A stretch of DNA of 64,000 nt from Pseudomonas sp. ML2-2023-3 (GCF_037055275.1 NZ_CP146343.1:2204501-2268500); one strand, 5' to 3'; positions 36,922-47,510 are shown, numbered from the stretch's first letter. The notes: generated by a model not told the origin, from the letters alone. Numbers and translations are program-made.

Positions 36922-38211
36922 TCAGGCATTGGTCGGTACCGCTGTGCGCAACTGGTGCTTGTCGCCGCGGAACAACACCACGGTCGCGATCAGCCCCAGC
37001 ACTGCTGCGCCGGTCAGCCACAGGCCGGGAGCGGCCTTGTTGTCCAGTACGTGGATCAGGTAAGTGCAGGCCGCCGGGGTAAAGCCGCCGAAGGTCGCAG
37101 TCGCCAGGCTGTAAGCCAGTGAAAATCCGGTGGTGCGCACTTCAATCGGCATGATTTCGGTCAGGGCAACCACCATTGCACCGTTGTACGAGCCATACAG
37201 GAAGGACAACCACAGCTCGACAATCAGCAGGTGGCTGAAGCTCGGGTTGGCCACCAGCCATGACAGCGCCGGATAGGCCGTCAGGATCGCGAGAAGGGTT
37301 GCGCCCAGCAGCAGCGGCTTGCGCCCAATCTTGTCTGACAGCGCGCCCATGACCGGTAGCCAGAAGAAGTTCGACAGGCCAATGCACACCGTCACCAGCA
37401 AGGCTTCAAGGTCGGTGAGGTGCAGCTCTGCCTTGCCGAATGTCGGGGTGTAGGCGGTGATCAGATAGAACGACACGGTCGTCATGACCACCAGTGCCAT
37501 GCCACCCAGTACCAGGCCAAAATTCAGCCTGATAGAGCGCATGATTTCCCCCAGGGTAGGGTGATGTTTGCGGGCTTCGAACTCGGGGGTTTCTTCCATT
37601 GAGCGTCGAATGACAAAGATCACCGGGACGATCATGCACCCCAGCAGGAACGGGATGCGCCAGCCCCATTCACCCATTTCTTCGGGGCTCAGCCAGTGGT
37701 TGAGGCCAACCCCGAGCAAGCCGGCAAATACCACCGCAGCCTGCTGGCTTGCAGATTGCCAGCTGACGAAGAAGCCTTTGCGCCCTGGAGTGGCGATTTC
37801 AGCCAGGTACACCGACACCCCGCCCAGTTCCACGCCAGCCGAAAAGCCTTGCAGCAAGCGACCGAGCAATACCAGCAGAGGAGCCGCCACACCTAGGGTG
37901 GCGTAGCCCGGCACGCAGGCAATCAGCACCGTGCCCATCGCCATCAGTGCGAGGGTAATGATCAGCCCTTTGCGGCGGCCATGACGGTCGATGTAGGCGC
38001 CGAGGAAAATCGCACCCAGTGGGCGCATGAGGAAGCCCGCACCGAAGGTCGCCAGGGCGAGCATCAGAGAGGCAAAGGCGCTATCGCTTGGAAAGAAGGT
38101 TTTGGCAATGGCCGTGGCGTAAAAGCCAAAGACCATGAAGTCGAACATCTCTAGGAAGTTACCGCTGACAACGCGAAAAATCGCCTTGCCTTTGCCCGTA
38201 CTGGAGGCCAT
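36922..38211 (-). CDS. MFS transporter, metabolite:H+ symporter family (citrate/tricarballylate-like)
   Basis: A 429-residue inner-membrane protein with about twelve transmembrane helices. The start [20 protein letters not shown], then [22 protein letters not shown], the loop motif [13 protein letters not shown] between helices 2 and 3, and [20 protein letters not shown] are typical of the MHS branch. The resemblance is closest to CitA/TcuC-type citrate or tricarballylate symporters. Substrate is inferred only. No citrate-use genes are nearby. The reading ends in a polar tail (LRTAVPTNA) next to the inverted repeat at 36827. Confidence 0.85.
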   Translation of the reverse strand: MASSTGKGKAIFRVVSGNFLEMFDFMVFGFYATAIAKTFFPSDSAFASLMLALATFGAGFLMRPLGAIFLGAYIDRHGRRKGLIITLALMAMGTVLIACVPGYATLGVAAPLLVLLGRLLQGFSAGVELGGVSVYLAEIATPGRKGFFVSWQSASQQAAVVFAGLLGVGLNHWLSPEEMGEWGWRIPFLLGCMIVPVIFVIRRSMEETPEFEARKHHPTLGEIMRSIRLNFGLVLGGMALVVMTTVSFYLITAYTPTFGKAELHLTDLEALLVTVCIGLSNFFWLPVMGALSDKIGRKPLLLGATLLAILTAYPALSWLVANPSFSHLLIVELWLSFLYGSYNGAMVVALTEIMPIEVRTTGFSLAYSLATATFGGFTPAACTYLIHVLDNKAAPGLWLTGAAVLGLIATVVLFRGDKHQLRTAVPTNA

Positions 38212-38366
38212 CAGAAATCACCCGCTTTTATCTGTTTTTATGCGCAATCCGTGTTTTTACTCGTCCTCACTGCAAGATCAAGGCGTACGCCATTGTGCAA
38301 AACAGTTTTGTAACCATATGTGTATCAGAAATTGTAGGCAACATTTGTTGTCGCTACACGGGCGGG

Positions 38367-38930
38367 CTAGGGCTGTTGCGCCAATAAAGCCAGGCGGAGT
38401 TTGTCGGGCAAACCTTGAGGTGCGAGCCAGATTCCCAGATAGACCTTGGCCAGTTCCTGATTCTGGCTATTGAAAATAACGGCGCCATTACGCTCGACGT
38501 TCAGACCGCGTTGGGGGTTGTAGTCCAGAGCATAGCGATCGCCGCGCTTGATGTTGCCGAAGCTGGCTTGCAGTTTTTTTAACGGGGCGTCGAGGCTGGC
38601 CAGGGTGGTGGCGGGGTGTTGGCGTTTCAGGATGGTGGCAGACGCCTGGGTGATATCGCTGTGATCCAGATCCCGCAGATAGAACAACTCGAGACGCAAG
38701 TCGCGTTGTTCGTTAAACGCCTGCTCAGGGCTGATGCCGGGAGGGGTGAACAGGGCGGCGGCATAGATGTCGGCCCAGAGATAGGTCAGTACGATCTGGC
38801 CTTTACGTACCATTGGTGTTGTGTTGGCTTGTGCCAGGGCGGGGAAGTTGGCTTCCTTAAATCGTGCAGCCTCGTCTGCCGGGCTGGCGGCGCTATGGAG
38901 CAGCAACAATACGATCAATAACTTGCGCAT
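38367..38930 (-). CDS. Secreted chalcone isomerase-like protein
   Basis: A 187-residue protein with an N-terminal signal peptide (MRKLLIVLLLLHSAASPADE, cleavage near SPA-D). The mature part fits the chalcone-isomerase-like fold found in many bacterial periplasmic proteins (KGQIVLTYLWADIYAAALFT; FYLRDLDHSDITQAS; YLGIWLAPQGLPDKLRLALL). Bacterial members lack proven isomerase activity, so function is unknown. The gene is alone, followed by the transporter gene on the same strand 155 bases later. Confidence 0.75.
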   Translation of the reverse strand: MRKLLIVLLLLHSAASPADEAARFKEANFPALAQANTTPMVRKGQIVLTYLWADIYAAALFTPPGISPEQAFNEQRDLRLELFYLRDLDHSDITQASATILKRQHPATTLASLDAPLKKLQASFGNIKRGDRYALDYNPQRGLNVERNGAVIFNSQNQELAKVYLGIWLAPQGLPDKLRLALLAQQP

Positions 38931-38968
38931 GATGGATGTGCTCTGATCGATGGGTTTGATCGCCGGGC

Positions 38969-39061
38969 TGTAGTCGCTGCCGAAGGCTGCGAGGGGTTCA
39001 GTGGCGTTTCCAGGAATACGGGTTGCTGCGCAACCCTTCGCAGCCTACGGCAGCGACTACA
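38969..39061. repeat. Inverted repeat, GTAGTCGCTG family
   Basis: The arms TGTAGTCGCTGCCGAAGGCT and AGCCTACGGCAGCGACTACA are inverse with two mismatches, and a GGGTTGCTGCGCAACCC inner hairpin is present. It lies in the divergent region between the chalcone-isomerase-like gene and sthA, an unusual place for a terminator-like element. Confidence 0.86.
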
Positions 39062-39252
39062 TCGGAGAGTGAAGCTCAATCGCCGATGTAGTGAATACAA
39101 AAATAGCCAACGACCAGACCAAGGGTTAATGTTCGCGGCGTTCAGGCTTCTATAGACTGTGCCCCACGTTTTGATCCTTCATGGCGCTGGCCGCGACATG
39201 ATTTAGCCGCAGGTGCCCACAGGGGTGCCACGGCCTGTTCTGAGGAGTACGC

Positions 39253-40647
39253 ATGGCTGTCTACAACTACGACGTAGTGGTACTGGGTTCCGGCCCGGCA
39301 GGAGAAGGTGCGGCAATGAACGCCGCAAAAGCAGGGCGCAAGGTAGCGATGGTCGACAGTCGGCGTCAGGTCGGCGGCAACTGCACGCACTTGGGCACTA
39401 TCCCGTCCAAAGCCCTGCGTCACTCGGTTCGCCAGATCATGCAGTTCAACACCAATCCGATGTTTCGGGCCATTGGCGAACCGCGCTGGTTCTCGTTTCC
39501 GGACGTACTGAAAAGCGCCGAAAAAGTCATCTCCAAGCAGGTCGCCTCGCGCACCGGCTACTACGCCCGCAATCGCGTAGACCTGTTCTTCGGCACCGGC
39601 AGCTTCACCGACGAGCAAACCATCGAAGTGGTCTGCGCCAATGGCGTAGTCGAAACCCTGATGGCCAAGCAAATCATCGTTGCCACCGGCTCGCGTCCTT
39701 ATCGCCCGGCCGATATCGATTTCAGCCACTCCCGTATCTACGATAGCGACACCATCCTGAGCCTGGGCCACACCCCGCGTAAGCTGATTGTTTACGGTGC
39801 TGGCGTGATCGGGTGTGAATACGCGTCGATCTTCAGCGGCCTGGGTGTGTTGGTCGAACTGGTGGATAACCGCGAACAACTGCTGAGCTTCCTCGACTCC
39901 GAGATCTCGCAGGCGTTGAGCTACCACTTCAGCAACAACAACATCACCGTACGCCACAACGAAGAGTACGAGCGGGTTGAAGGCGTTGAAAACGGCGTGA
40001 TCCTGCACCTCAAGTCGGGCAAGAAGATCAAGGCCGATGCCTTGCTCTGGTGTAATGGCCGTACTGGCAACACCGACCAGCTTGGGCTGGAAAACATTGG
40101 CATCAAGGCCAATGGTCGTGGCCAGATCACTGTTGATGAAAACTACCGCACCACCGTGCCGAACATCTATGCCGCAGGCGATGTGATCGGCTGGCCAAGC
40201 CTGGCCAGTGCCGCCCATGACCAGGGGCGCTCGGCAGCGGGCAGTATCGTCGATAACGGCAGCTGGCGCTTCGTCAATGATGTGCCGACCGGTATCTACA
40301 CCATTCCCGAGATCAGCTCGATCGGCAAGAACGAGCAAGAGCTGACCCAGGCCAAGGTGCCGTACGAAGTGGGCAAGGCGTTCTTCAAGAGCATGGCGCG
40401 GGCGCAGATTGCCGGTGAGCCTCAGGGCATGCTGAAAATCCTGTTCCACCGTGAAACCCTGGAAGTGCTGGGTGTTCACTGCTTCGGCTATCAGGCGTCA
40501 GAGATCGTGCATATCGGTCAGGCGATCATGAACCAGCCGGGTGAACTCAATACCCTGAAGTACTTTGTGAACACCACGTTCAACTACCCGACCATGGCTG
40601 AAGCCTATCGGGTAGCGGCTTACGATGGCCTTAACCGGCTTTTTTAA
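39253..40647 (+). CDS. sthA: Soluble pyridine nucleotide transhydrogenase
   Basis: A 464-residue FAD enzyme that moves reducing equivalents between NADPH and NAD+. The FAD-binding loop is [20 protein letters not shown]. The flavin-proximal motif is [17 protein letters not shown], in which the second redox cysteine of classic disulfide reductases is replaced by Thr, as is normal for SthA. The NAD-binding loop is [19 protein letters not shown], followed by [15 protein letters not shown]. Length is standard. It has a clear ribosome binding site (GAGGAG at 39241) and is the only gene in its transcript. Confidence 0.95.
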   Translation: MAVYNYDVVVLGSGPAGEGAAMNAAKAGRKVAMVDSRRQVGGNCTHLGTIPSKALRHSVRQIMQFNTNPMFRAIGEPRWFSFPDVLKSAEKVISKQVASRTGYYARNRVDLFFGTGSFTDEQTIEVVCANGVVETLMAKQIIVATGSRPYRPADIDFSHSRIYDSDTILSLGHTPRKLIVYGAGVIGCEYASIFSGLGVLVELVDNREQLLSFLDSEISQALSYHFSNNNITVRHNEEYERVEGVENGVILHLKSGKKIKADALLWCNGRTGNTDQLGLENIGIKANGRGQITVDENYRTTVPNIYAAGDVIGWPSLASAAHDQGRSAAGSIVDNGSWRFVNDVPTGIYTIPEISSIGKNEQELTQAKVPYEVGKAFFKSMARAQIAGEPQGMLKILFHRETLEVLGVHCFGYQASEIVHIGQAIMNQPGELNTLKYFVNTTFNYPTMAEAYRVAAYDGLNRLF

Positions 40648-40689
40648 GCGGCTCCGGCCGGTGGCCTGAGCCGGCCGGGGAGACCGATT

Positions 40690-41412
40690 TCAGCCATTCC
40701 CGAGGGTGGCAGTGGCCAAACCGGGAAAGTCTGTAATCAGGCTATCTACGCCGAAGTCGGCGAGCCTGCGCATCAGCGCAGGTTCGTTGACTGTCCACAC
40801 CGACACATGCAAGCCCTGGCGCTGCGCTTTTTCAAGGCGTTCAGGCGTACAGAGTGTCCAGTTGAGTGCCAGCATCTCGCAGCCATAACTCTGGGCGACC
40901 TTGATCGGGTCGAGCCAGGCGTATTCGGCTACCAGTCCCCGTGACAGGTCCGGGGTCAATTCCAGCGCAGCCTTGAGCACTTCGCGCGAACTTGAAGTGA
41001 CGGTGACTTTGTCCATCACGCCGTGACGTACCGCCATTTCTCGAATCGCCAGCACGGTCGTTGCTGCGCGGGTGCGCGATGCGCTTTTGACTTCCAGTTG
41101 CCAGTGTTCGAAATCGCACTTTTCAAACAGTTCTTCAAGGCGCGGGATCGGGCAGGGGTGCATCCAGCCCGGGCCGCCCTTGCGTGCGTCATAAGTCACC
41201 AGGTCGGCAGCGGTATGTTCGATCACCTTGCCGCGTCGGTCGGTGGTGCGCTTGAGAGTGGGGTCGTGGATAACCATCAACTCGCCATCTTTGGACAAGT
41301 GCAGGTCGAGTTCACAACGACGCACGCCATGCTTGAGGCATTGCTCAAAGCTGGCAAGCGTGTTTTCCGGTGCTTCGCCCTTGGCGCCGCGATGGCCATA
41401 AATCAGAGTCAC
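40690..41412 (-). CDS. Glycerophosphodiester phosphodiesterase
   Basis: A 240-residue GDPD-family enzyme, cytoplasmic because no signal peptide is present (UgpQ-like). Motifs are YGHRGAKGEAPENTLASFEQ with the catalytic His and Glu, ELDLHLSKDGELMVIHDPTL and KVIEHTAADL. It hydrolyses glycerophosphodiesters to glycerol 3-phosphate and an alcohol. The start is a GTG at 41412 with GGAGC six bases upstream. It is followed by sthA in the facing direction and preceded by the PilZ gene on the same strand, 36 bases apart, perhaps cotranscribed. Confidence 0.9.
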   Translation of the reverse strand: MTLIYGHRGAKGEAPENTLASFEQCLKHGVRRCELDLHLSKDGELMVIHDPTLKRTTDRRGKVIEHTAADLVTYDARKGGPGWMHPCPIPRLEELFEKCDFEHWQLEVKSASRTRAATTVLAIREMAVRHGVMDKVTVTSSSREVLKAALELTPDLSRGLVAEYAWLDPIKVAQSYGCEMLALNWTLCTPERLEKAQRQGLHVSVWTVNEPALMRRLADFGVDSLITDFPGLATATLGNG

Positions 41413-41448
41413 AATTGCTCCTTGTAAAGAGTGCTCGGGGCCCGGTGG

Positions 41449-42033
41449 TTACTCGGGCGCGGATTCGTTTTGTTCGCGGGCCAGGCGGCGTGCCTGAGCC
41501 TGTTTTTGCAAAATGTAGCGCGCCAGCAGCTGGCGTTGGGTATCGGTGATGGATTCAAATTCGGCGATGATCGTGAAGCGGTCATCCTGCGCCAGGCACT
41601 CGATGACGCGGGCGCGCAACAACAAGCCCAGGGCTTGTGGCATCAGTACCAGCTTGAGCGAAAGGTGGCTGCCCGCCAGGCAGGCCTGGGGATGATGAAA
41701 CTCGATACCGCCCTCGGACAGTTTTACCGGCTGCAGTTCACCGATCTTGCCCAGTACGGTTTGCGCGACAATCTGGCTGAGCAGCTCGACGCGTTTGTTC
41801 AGGGTCTTGAGGTAGCTGGAAAGCGTGCGGTCACGTTCGCTGATCTGGCGCAGCAAGTGTTGGGACTCGAATTCGCTCAGGTGTAATTCACTGAGCAAAT
41901 TGAACAATGGCGACGCATCCTGCAACACTTCACCGCTCGCGGCTTCGAGGGCCGACAGCGGGGTTATTTCCAGTGCGATCATATCCTCGATACGGTAGTA
42001 TTCGCGGCGATCTGCGTCATTTAATGTCGACAT
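41449..42033 (-). CDS. PilZ domain-containing protein
   Basis: A 194-residue cytoplasmic protein with a short N-terminal segment bearing RREYYRIEDMIALEI, which resembles the RxxxR c-di-GMP-binding stretch, a helical middle, and a C-terminal PilZ-like part (LSEGGIEFHHPQACLAGSHL). It may bind cyclic di-GMP, but the usual (D/N)xSxxG motif is degenerate (LSEGG), so ligand binding is uncertain. The gene is divergent from lolC and upstream of the glycerophosphodiesterase gene. Confidence 0.78.
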   Translation of the reverse strand: MSTLNDADRREYYRIEDMIALEITPLSALEAASGEVLQDASPLFNLLSELHLSEFESQHLLRQISERDRTLSSYLKTLNKRVELLSQIVAQTVLGKIGELQPVKLSEGGIEFHHPQACLAGSHLSLKLVLMPQALGLLLRARVIECLAQDDRFTIIAEFESITDTQRQLLARYILQKQAQARRLAREQNESAPE

Positions 42034-42127
42034 GGCGAACCCGTGATGGCAGCTGTGGTCTGAGTGTAAAGCTGCTTATCAGGCCCCGCCACAAGGACGT
42101 CTTCTTTTCCCTCGAACAAGCCCCGAC

Positions 42128-43378
42128 ATGTTCAGACCTCTCTCTTTATTTATCGGCACGCGTTATACCCGTGCAAAGCGCCGCAATCATTTTGTGTCGT
42201 TCATTTCTCTGACTTCAATGATCGGACTCGCCCTCGGCGTGGTTGTGATGATTGTGGTGTTATCGGTGATGAACGGTTTCGATCATGAGATGCGCACCCG
42301 CGTGCTGGGCATGGTGCCCCACGCGACCATCGTCGGCGATCAACCGATCAGCGACTGGCAAAGCCTGGCCGCCAGGGTCAAGCAAAACCCCAAAGTGGAG
42401 GCCGTGGCGCCATTCACCCAGATGCAGGGTTTGCTGACCAATGACGGCAATGTGCAGAAGGTACTGCTCAATGCCATCGACCCGGCGCAGGAGCGCAATG
42501 TCTCGATCATCGATCAATTCATGCAGCAGGGGCAGCTCGACTCGCTGACCCCCGGCAGCTTCGGCATCATCATTGGCGACAAGGCCGCGAAAAAACTCGG
42601 TGTGGCCGTCGGCGACAAGCTGACGTTTGTCGCGCCGGAAGTCACGGTGACGCCGGCCGGGATGTTCCCGCGCATGAAGCGATTCACTGTGCAGGGCATT
42701 TTTCATGTCGGCGCCGGTGAGATCGACGGCTACCTGGGTATTACCAACTTGCAGGACCTGGCGCGCCTGCAGCGCTGGAAACCTGACCAGGTGCAAGGCC
42801 TGCGGCTGAAGTTCGATGATCTGTTCGAGGCGCCACGTACCGCGTGGGAAATCGCCCAGCAGTTGGGTGAAAGCCAGTATTACGCCCGTGACTGGACCCG
42901 TACCCACGGCAATCTGTACCAGGCCATCCGCATGGAAAAAGCCATGATCGGCCTGCTGTTGCTGCTGATTGTGGCCGTGGCCGCGTTCAACATCATTTCC
43001 ACGCTGGTGATGGTGGTCAATGACAAGAAAGGCGATATCGCGATCCTGCGTACCCTGGGTGCGACCCCGGGCACGATCATGGCGACCTTTATGGTGCAAG
43101 GCACTGTTATCGGCGTGGTCGGGACCGCGATCGGTGCGGTGGTCGGCATGTTTGCGGCGCTCAATGTCAGCGCCGCAATCTCTGCACTCGAAGACCTGAT
43201 CGGGCACAAGTTTCTCAATGCCGACGTGTATTTCATCGACTACCTGCCTTCGCAATTGCAGGCGCAGGACGTATTGATGGTGTGCGGTGCGGCATTGGTT
43301 CTGAGTTTCCTCGCGACCTTGTACCCGGCCTGGCGTGCTGCGCGCACCCAGCCTGCGCAGGCGCTTCGTTATGAGTGA
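42128..43378 (+). CDS. lolC: Lipoprotein-releasing ABC transporter permease LolC
   Basis: A 416-residue inner-membrane permease of the LolCDE complex, which extracts mature outer-membrane lipoproteins from the inner membrane and hands them to LolA. It has one N-terminal transmembrane helix after [20 protein letters not shown], a large periplasmic MacB-like domain (about 50-260) and three C-terminal helices ([20 protein letters not shown] between them). It is the first gene of lolC-lolD-lolE; lolD begins 7 bases after its stop. It is a paralogue of LolE at 44133-45377. Confidence 0.93.
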   Translation: MFRPLSLFIGTRYTRAKRRNHFVSFISLTSMIGLALGVVVMIVVLSVMNGFDHEMRTRVLGMVPHATIVGDQPISDWQSLAARVKQNPKVEAVAPFTQMQGLLTNDGNVQKVLLNAIDPAQERNVSIIDQFMQQGQLDSLTPGSFGIIIGDKAAKKLGVAVGDKLTFVAPEVTVTPAGMFPRMKRFTVQGIFHVGAGEIDGYLGITNLQDLARLQRWKPDQVQGLRLKFDDLFEAPRTAWEIAQQLGESQYYARDWTRTHGNLYQAIRMEKAMIGLLLLLIVAVAAFNIISTLVMVVNDKKGDIAILRTLGATPGTIMATFMVQGTVIGVVGTAIGAVVGMFAALNVSAAISALEDLIGHKFLNADVYFIDYLPSQLQAQDVLMVCGAALVLSFLATLYPAWRAARTQPAQALRYE

Positions 43379-43385
43379 GTTGGGC

Positions 43386-44069
43386 ATGAAAGATCAAGCA
43401 GTGTTGAGTTGCCGCGACCTGGGCAAGTCCTACGAGGAAGGCCCTGAGTCGGTGGTGGTGCTGTCGGGCCTGCAGCTTGAGCTGCACCCCGGTGAGCGGG
43501 TGGCGATCGTCGGTACTTCGGGTTCGGGCAAAAGTACGTTGCTCAATATGCTCGGCGGCCTCGATACCCCGACCACCGGCAGCGTCTGGCTGGCCGGTGA
43601 AGAGCTGTCGGCGCTGGGCGAAAAGGCCCGCGGCCTGTTGCGCAATCGTTCGTTGGGTTTCGTTTATCAGTTCCACCACTTGTTGCCCGAGTTCACCGCA
43701 CTGGAAAACGTCTGCATGCCATTGTTGATCGGCAAGACGGCGATCCCCGAGGCGCGCGAACGTGCGACAGCACTGTTGACCCGTGTTGGCCTGGGTCATC
43801 GACTGGAGCACAAGCCGTCGGAACTGTCGGGTGGCGAGCGTCAGCGTGTGGCGATTGCCCGCGCACTGGTCAACAAGCCGGGACTGGTGATGCTCGATGA
43901 GCCTACGGGCAACCTTGACTCCCACACCGCCCAGGGTATCCAGGACCTGATGCTGGAACTCAGCACTTCGATGCGCACTGCGTTCCTGGTGGTGACTCAC
44001 GACATGAATCTGGCCCGCCAGATGGACCGCGTGTTGCATCTGCAGGACGGTCGTCTGACCCCGATCTGA
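43386..44069 (+). CDS. lolD: Lipoprotein-releasing ABC transporter ATPase LolD
   Basis: A 227-residue ATPase. Walker A is [13 protein letters not shown], the signature is [20 protein letters not shown], Walker B is [12 protein letters not shown] and the H-loop is VVTHD. It energises lipoprotein release by LolC and LolE. The start is ambiguous. ATG at 43386 ([11 protein letters not shown]) gives 227 residues, as in known Pseudomonas LolD. ATG at 43371 (MSELGMKDQ) overlaps the lolC stop and could serve too. I favour 43386. Confidence 0.93.
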   Translation: MKDQAVLSCRDLGKSYEEGPESVVVLSGLQLELHPGERVAIVGTSGSGKSTLLNMLGGLDTPTTGSVWLAGEELSALGEKARGLLRNRSLGFVYQFHHLLPEFTALENVCMPLLIGKTAIPEARERATALLTRVGLGHRLEHKPSELSGGERQRVAIARALVNKPGLVMLDEPTGNLDSHTAQGIQDLMLELSTSMRTAFLVVTHDMNLARQMDRVLHLQDGRLTPI

Positions 44070-44078
44070 TCGGCCAGA

Positions 44079-44108
44079 ACCCGACGTCTGCAAACGGGCG
44101 TCGGGTCT
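44079..44108 (+). terminator. Hairpin between lolD and lolE (possible attenuator)
   Basis: ACCCGACG / CGTCGGGT forms a perfect 8-bp stem, followed by CTTCAATTTTTA, a T-rich tract. This looks like a weak terminator inside the lolCDE operon, 24 bases before the lolE start. Confidence 0.55.
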
Positions 44109-44132
44109 TCAATTTTTATACGGTGCCCGCGA

Positions 44133-45377
44133 ATGTTCAGACCGTTATCGATTTTTATCGGCACGCGCTATACCCGCGCCAAGCGCCGCAATCGTTTTGT
44201 TTCGTTTATCTCCATGACCTCGATGATCGGCCTCGCCCTGGGCGTGCTGGCGATGATCGTGGTGTTGTCGGTGATGAACGGTTTTCAGCGCGAAATGAGT
44301 AACCGCATCCTGGGTATGGTGCCCCACGCGACCATCGTTGGCGTAAAGCCGATCGATGACTGGCGCCCGGTGGCCGATGCCGCGATGAAGAACCCCGAGG
44401 TCACGGCAGCCGTGCCGTTTACCGAGCTGGACGGCATGCTGTCCTTCAAGGGTTCGATGCAGCCGATCCAGATCAGCGGTATCGATCCGGCGCAGGAAGG
44501 CAAAGTCTCGATCGTGACCCAGAACATCGTGCAGGGCAGTCTTGAAGACTTGAAGCCCGGTGAGTTTGGCGTGGTGCTGGGTGACATTACCGCACGGCGC
44601 TTTCGTCTGGCGGTCGGGGACAAGATCACTTTGATCGTGCCCGAGGCCAGTACCGCACCGGGCGGGATTACCCCGCGTTTGCAGCGCCTGAATGTGGTGG
44701 GCATCTTCAAGGTCGGTGCCGAGCTGGATGGCACCATGGGCCTGATCCATAGGGAAGATGCTGCCGCCATTCAACACTGGGAACCCAATCAGGTGCAAAG
44801 CGTGCGTCTGGCGGTCAAGGACCTGTACGCGGCGCCGCAGGTTTCACAGCAGGTCGCAACCGGCCTGGGCGCGGCCTACAAGGCAGATGACTGGACCCAC
44901 ACCCAGGGCAGTCTGTTCAGTGCCATGAAAATGGAAAAAACCATGATCGGCCTGTTGCTGCTGATGATCGTTGCCGTTGCCGCGTTCAACATCATTGCCA
45001 CGCTGATCATGGTGGTGAATGACAAGGGGGCGGATATCGCGATCCTGCGCACCATCGGTGCCACGCCGCGGCAGATCATGGCCATCTTCATGGTTCAGGG
45101 CACGGTGATCGGTATTGTCGGCACCTTGATTGGCGGTGTGCTGGGGGTGATCGCGGCGTTGAATGTCAGCGAACTGGTGGGCTGGATGGAGCGGGTGTCC
45201 GGGCAGCACATCTTCAGTTCCGATGTGTACTTCGTCAGCAACTTGCCATCAGAGTTGCAAGGCGGCGATGTGGCATTGATCTGCGGTGCGGGCTTTGTGC
45301 TGAGCTTTCTGGCCACGCTTTATCCTGCGTACCGGGCGGCGAAAATCCAGCCGGCCCACGCGTTGCGTTATTCCTGA
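44133..45377 (+). CDS. lolE: Lipoprotein-releasing ABC transporter permease LolE
   Basis: A 414-residue permease paralogous to LolC. The first 40 residues are almost the same ([20 protein letters not shown]), with the same one-plus-three transmembrane layout and a MacB-like periplasmic domain. It pairs with LolC as the heterodimer that accepts the lipoprotein. It differs in the C-terminal half (GADIAILRTIGATPRQIMAI) and lacks the LolC insertions. It is the last gene of the operon. The REP at 45381 follows directly. Confidence 0.92.
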   Translation: MFRPLSIFIGTRYTRAKRRNRFVSFISMTSMIGLALGVLAMIVVLSVMNGFQREMSNRILGMVPHATIVGVKPIDDWRPVADAAMKNPEVTAAVPFTELDGMLSFKGSMQPIQISGIDPAQEGKVSIVTQNIVQGSLEDLKPGEFGVVLGDITARRFRLAVGDKITLIVPEASTAPGGITPRLQRLNVVGIFKVGAELDGTMGLIHREDAAAIQHWEPNQVQSVRLAVKDLYAAPQVSQQVATGLGAAYKADDWTHTQGSLFSAMKMEKTMIGLLLLMIVAVAAFNIIATLIMVVNDKGADIAILRTIGATPRQIMAIFMVQGTVIGIVGTLIGGVLGVIAALNVSELVGWMERVSGQHIFSSDVYFVSNLPSELQGGDVALICGAGFVLSFLATLYPAYRAAKIQPAHALRYS

Positions 45378-45380
45378 CAG

Positions 45381-45465
45381 GTAGGAGCGGGCTTGCTCGC
45401 GATGGCATCGACGCGGTGTGGCTTAAACACCGCACCGTTTGCATCGCGAGCGAGCCCGCTCCCGC
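45381..45465. repeat. REP pair (GGGAGCGGGCTTGCTCGCGA family)
   Basis: The arm GTAGGAGCGGGCTTGCTCGC and its inverse GCGAGCGAGCCCGCTCCCGC flank 45 bases. It fills the gap between the convergent lolE and copS genes. Confidence 0.88.
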
Positions 45466-45480
45466 AGTTGAATAAACCGG

Positions 45481-46830
45481 TCAGACCGGCAACTCAATCA
45501 CAAACCGCGTTAGCCCCTCCTGCGACTCACACTTGATCTGCCCGCCATGGGCGCGAATGATCGATTGGGTGATCGCCAGCCCCAACCCTGCATGTTCGCT
45601 ACTGCCTTCGCGGCGGGCAGGGTCTGCCCGATAAAACCGGTCAAACAGGCGCGGCAGCAGTTCTGCAGGAATCCCCGGACCAGTGTTCTCAATGCGGATG
45701 AGCACACTGCCCGGCAAAGCCTCAATCAGCACCTTGATCGCACCGCCACCCGGCGTGTAGCGCAGGGCGTTATCCAGCAGGTTGGAGAGGGCGCGGCGCA
45801 GCATGCTGCGGTCGCCTGCAAAGTGCGCACTGCCTTGGCGTGTCAGTTCGATCTGCGAGTCCTCGGCCAGTAGCGCGTAAAACTCCAGCAACGCATCGAC
45901 TTCCCTGCCAAGGTCCAGCGGTTCGCGGCGCGGTGTGAGCAAACCATGATCGGCCTTGGCCAGGTACAGCATGTCGTTGACCAGCTGCGCCATCCATTGC
46001 AGTTCTTCAAGGTTGCTGTGCAGGGTCTCGCGATACTCTTCGATGTCTCTTGGGCGAGTCAGGGTGACTTGGGTGTGGGTCAGGAGGTTGGACAGTGGTG
46101 TGCGCAGTTCATGCGCAATATCGGCGGAGAAGGCCGACAGTCGCTGAAAAGAATCGTCCAGGCGCTCCAGCATGGCGTTAAAGGCCGTTGCCAGGTCTGC
46201 CAGCTCGGCAGGCATTTGTTCCTGGGGCAGGCGGGCGTTGAGTGAGTCCGCCGAAACACTGGCTGCAATCGCGCTCATGCGACGCAAGGGCCGCAGGCCG
46301 CTACGGGCCGCCCAGGCGCCCAGGATCGCCGTGGCCAGCGCCGAGAGGCCGACGGTCATCCAGATCAAGCGTTGCATGCGCTGCAGGAAGTGCTGGTGGT
46401 GGGTGATGTCCAGTAACAGCGTCAGATGCGGCGTGTTGGGGGTGTTGTCCTGCGGCACCAGTACGCGGTAGTCGGTGCCATTGATTTGCAGGCTACCCAG
46501 CCCTGGTTGCGTCGAAAGTTCTAGGGGTAGCCGCGGCGAACTGTCAAACCACAGATGCCCGTCCTGACCGCGGACCCGTACTGCAAGATCCGGCTGGTGG
46601 GCCAGGTCCTGTAGCATTGCCGGCAGGCGCAGGGTGAAACGTTCCAGGGTGTCCGCCCCTTGCAGGGTGCTGCGTAAGACCGCGAGACGGCTTTCCATCA
46701 GTTGCTGGTCGAGCTCGACGAAATGCACTTCACTGGCCCGTCCGAACAGCACCCCGGCAAACAGCGACACCACCGCGGTACAGCCCGCAAACAGCAGTGC
46801 CAGGCGAGTGCTCAGTGACAGGTTGCGCAT
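45481..46830 (-). CDS. copS: Copper-type heavy metal sensor histidine kinase CopS
   Basis: A 449-residue inner-membrane kinase. One transmembrane helix lies near the N-terminus (STRLALLFAGCTAVVSLFAG), a periplasmic sensor domain spans about 35-160, and the second helix is near 165-185. A HAMP region follows, then the phosphoacceptor His in FSADIAHELRTPLSNLLTHT. ATPase boxes are NLLDNALRYTPGGG, ENTGPGIPAELL and GLGLAITQSI. The ATG at 46830 overlaps the copR stop (TGATG). A TTG one codon upstream is less likely. It probably senses periplasmic copper and phosphorylates CopR. Confidence 0.88.
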   Translation of the reverse strand: MRNLSLSTRLALLFAGCTAVVSLFAGVLFGRASEVHFVELDQQLMESRLAVLRSTLQGADTLERFTLRLPAMLQDLAHQPDLAVRVRGQDGHLWFDSSPRLPLELSTQPGLGSLQINGTDYRVLVPQDNTPNTPHLTLLLDITHHQHFLQRMQRLIWMTVGLSALATAILGAWAARSGLRPLRRMSAIAASVSADSLNARLPQEQMPAELADLATAFNAMLERLDDSFQRLSAFSADIAHELRTPLSNLLTHTQVTLTRPRDIEEYRETLHSNLEELQWMAQLVNDMLYLAKADHGLLTPRREPLDLGREVDALLEFYALLAEDSQIELTRQGSAHFAGDRSMLRRALSNLLDNALRYTPGGGAIKVLIEALPGSVLIRIENTGPGIPAELLPRLFDRFYRADPARREGSSEHAGLGLAITQSIIRAHGGQIKCESQEGLTRFVIELPV

Positions 46831-47510
46831 CAACTGCTGCGCTCTTCGAGTACGTAGCCCATGCCGCGTACGGTGTGGATCAGCTTTTGCTCATGGTTGT
46901 CGTCGATTTTCAGGCGCAGGCGGCGAATCGCGACTTCGATGACGTTGGTGTCACTGTCAAAGTTCATGTCCCACACCTGCGAAGCAATCAATGACTTGGG
47001 CAGGACTTCACCCTGACGACGCAGCAGCAACTCCAGCAGGGAAAACTCCTTGGCGGTGAGGTCAATGCGTTGGCCGTTGCGTTCTGCGCGGCGGCGGGTC
47101 AGGTCCAGGCGCAGGTCGGCCAGCTGCAGGCTGGTTTCCTGGGTGGCGTTGTTGCCCCGGCGCAGCAGGCTGCGCACCCGTGCCAGCAATTCGGAAAATG
47201 CAAACGGCTTGACCAGGTAATCGTCGGCCCCCAGCTCCAGACCGTGGACTCGGTCTTCGACCGCATCCCGTGCAGTCAAAAACAACACCGGCAAGCTTAG
47301 TCCTGCGCTGCGCACCGCTTGCAGGATTTGCCAGCCATCGCGGCCCGGCAGCATGACGTCGAGAATCAGCAGCGAGTAATCGCCGGTCAATGCCAGGTGT
47401 TGTCCGGTAATGCCATCGGCGGCCAGTTCCGTGGTGAACCCGGCCTCGCTCAAGCCCTGGCGTAAGTACTGTCCGGTTTTGACCTGGTCTTCGACAATCA
47501 GCAGTTTCAT
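46830..47510 (-). CDS. copR: Copper-type response regulator CopR
   Basis: A 226-residue OmpR-family regulator. The receiver domain (1-120) starts [20 protein letters not shown], holds the phosphoacceptor Asp in [14 protein letters not shown] and the Lys in [16 protein letters not shown]. The C-terminal winged helix (130-225) has [20 protein letters not shown] and [15 protein letters not shown]. It is transcribed divergently from a periplasmic cupredoxin gene, and a perfect cop box (47575-47589) lies between, so copper is the likely signal. copS follows with a one-base overlap. Confidence 0.92.
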   Translation of the reverse strand: MKLLIVEDQVKTGQYLRQGLSEAGFTTELAADGITGQHLALTGDYSLLILDVMLPGRDGWQILQAVRSAGLSLPVLFLTARDAVEDRVHGLELGADDYLVKPFAFSELLARVRSLLRRGNNATQETSLQLADLRLDLTRRRAERNGQRIDLTAKEFSLLELLLRRQGEVLPKSLIASQVWDMNFDSDTNVIEVAIRRLRLKIDDNHEQKLIHTVRGMGYVLEERSS

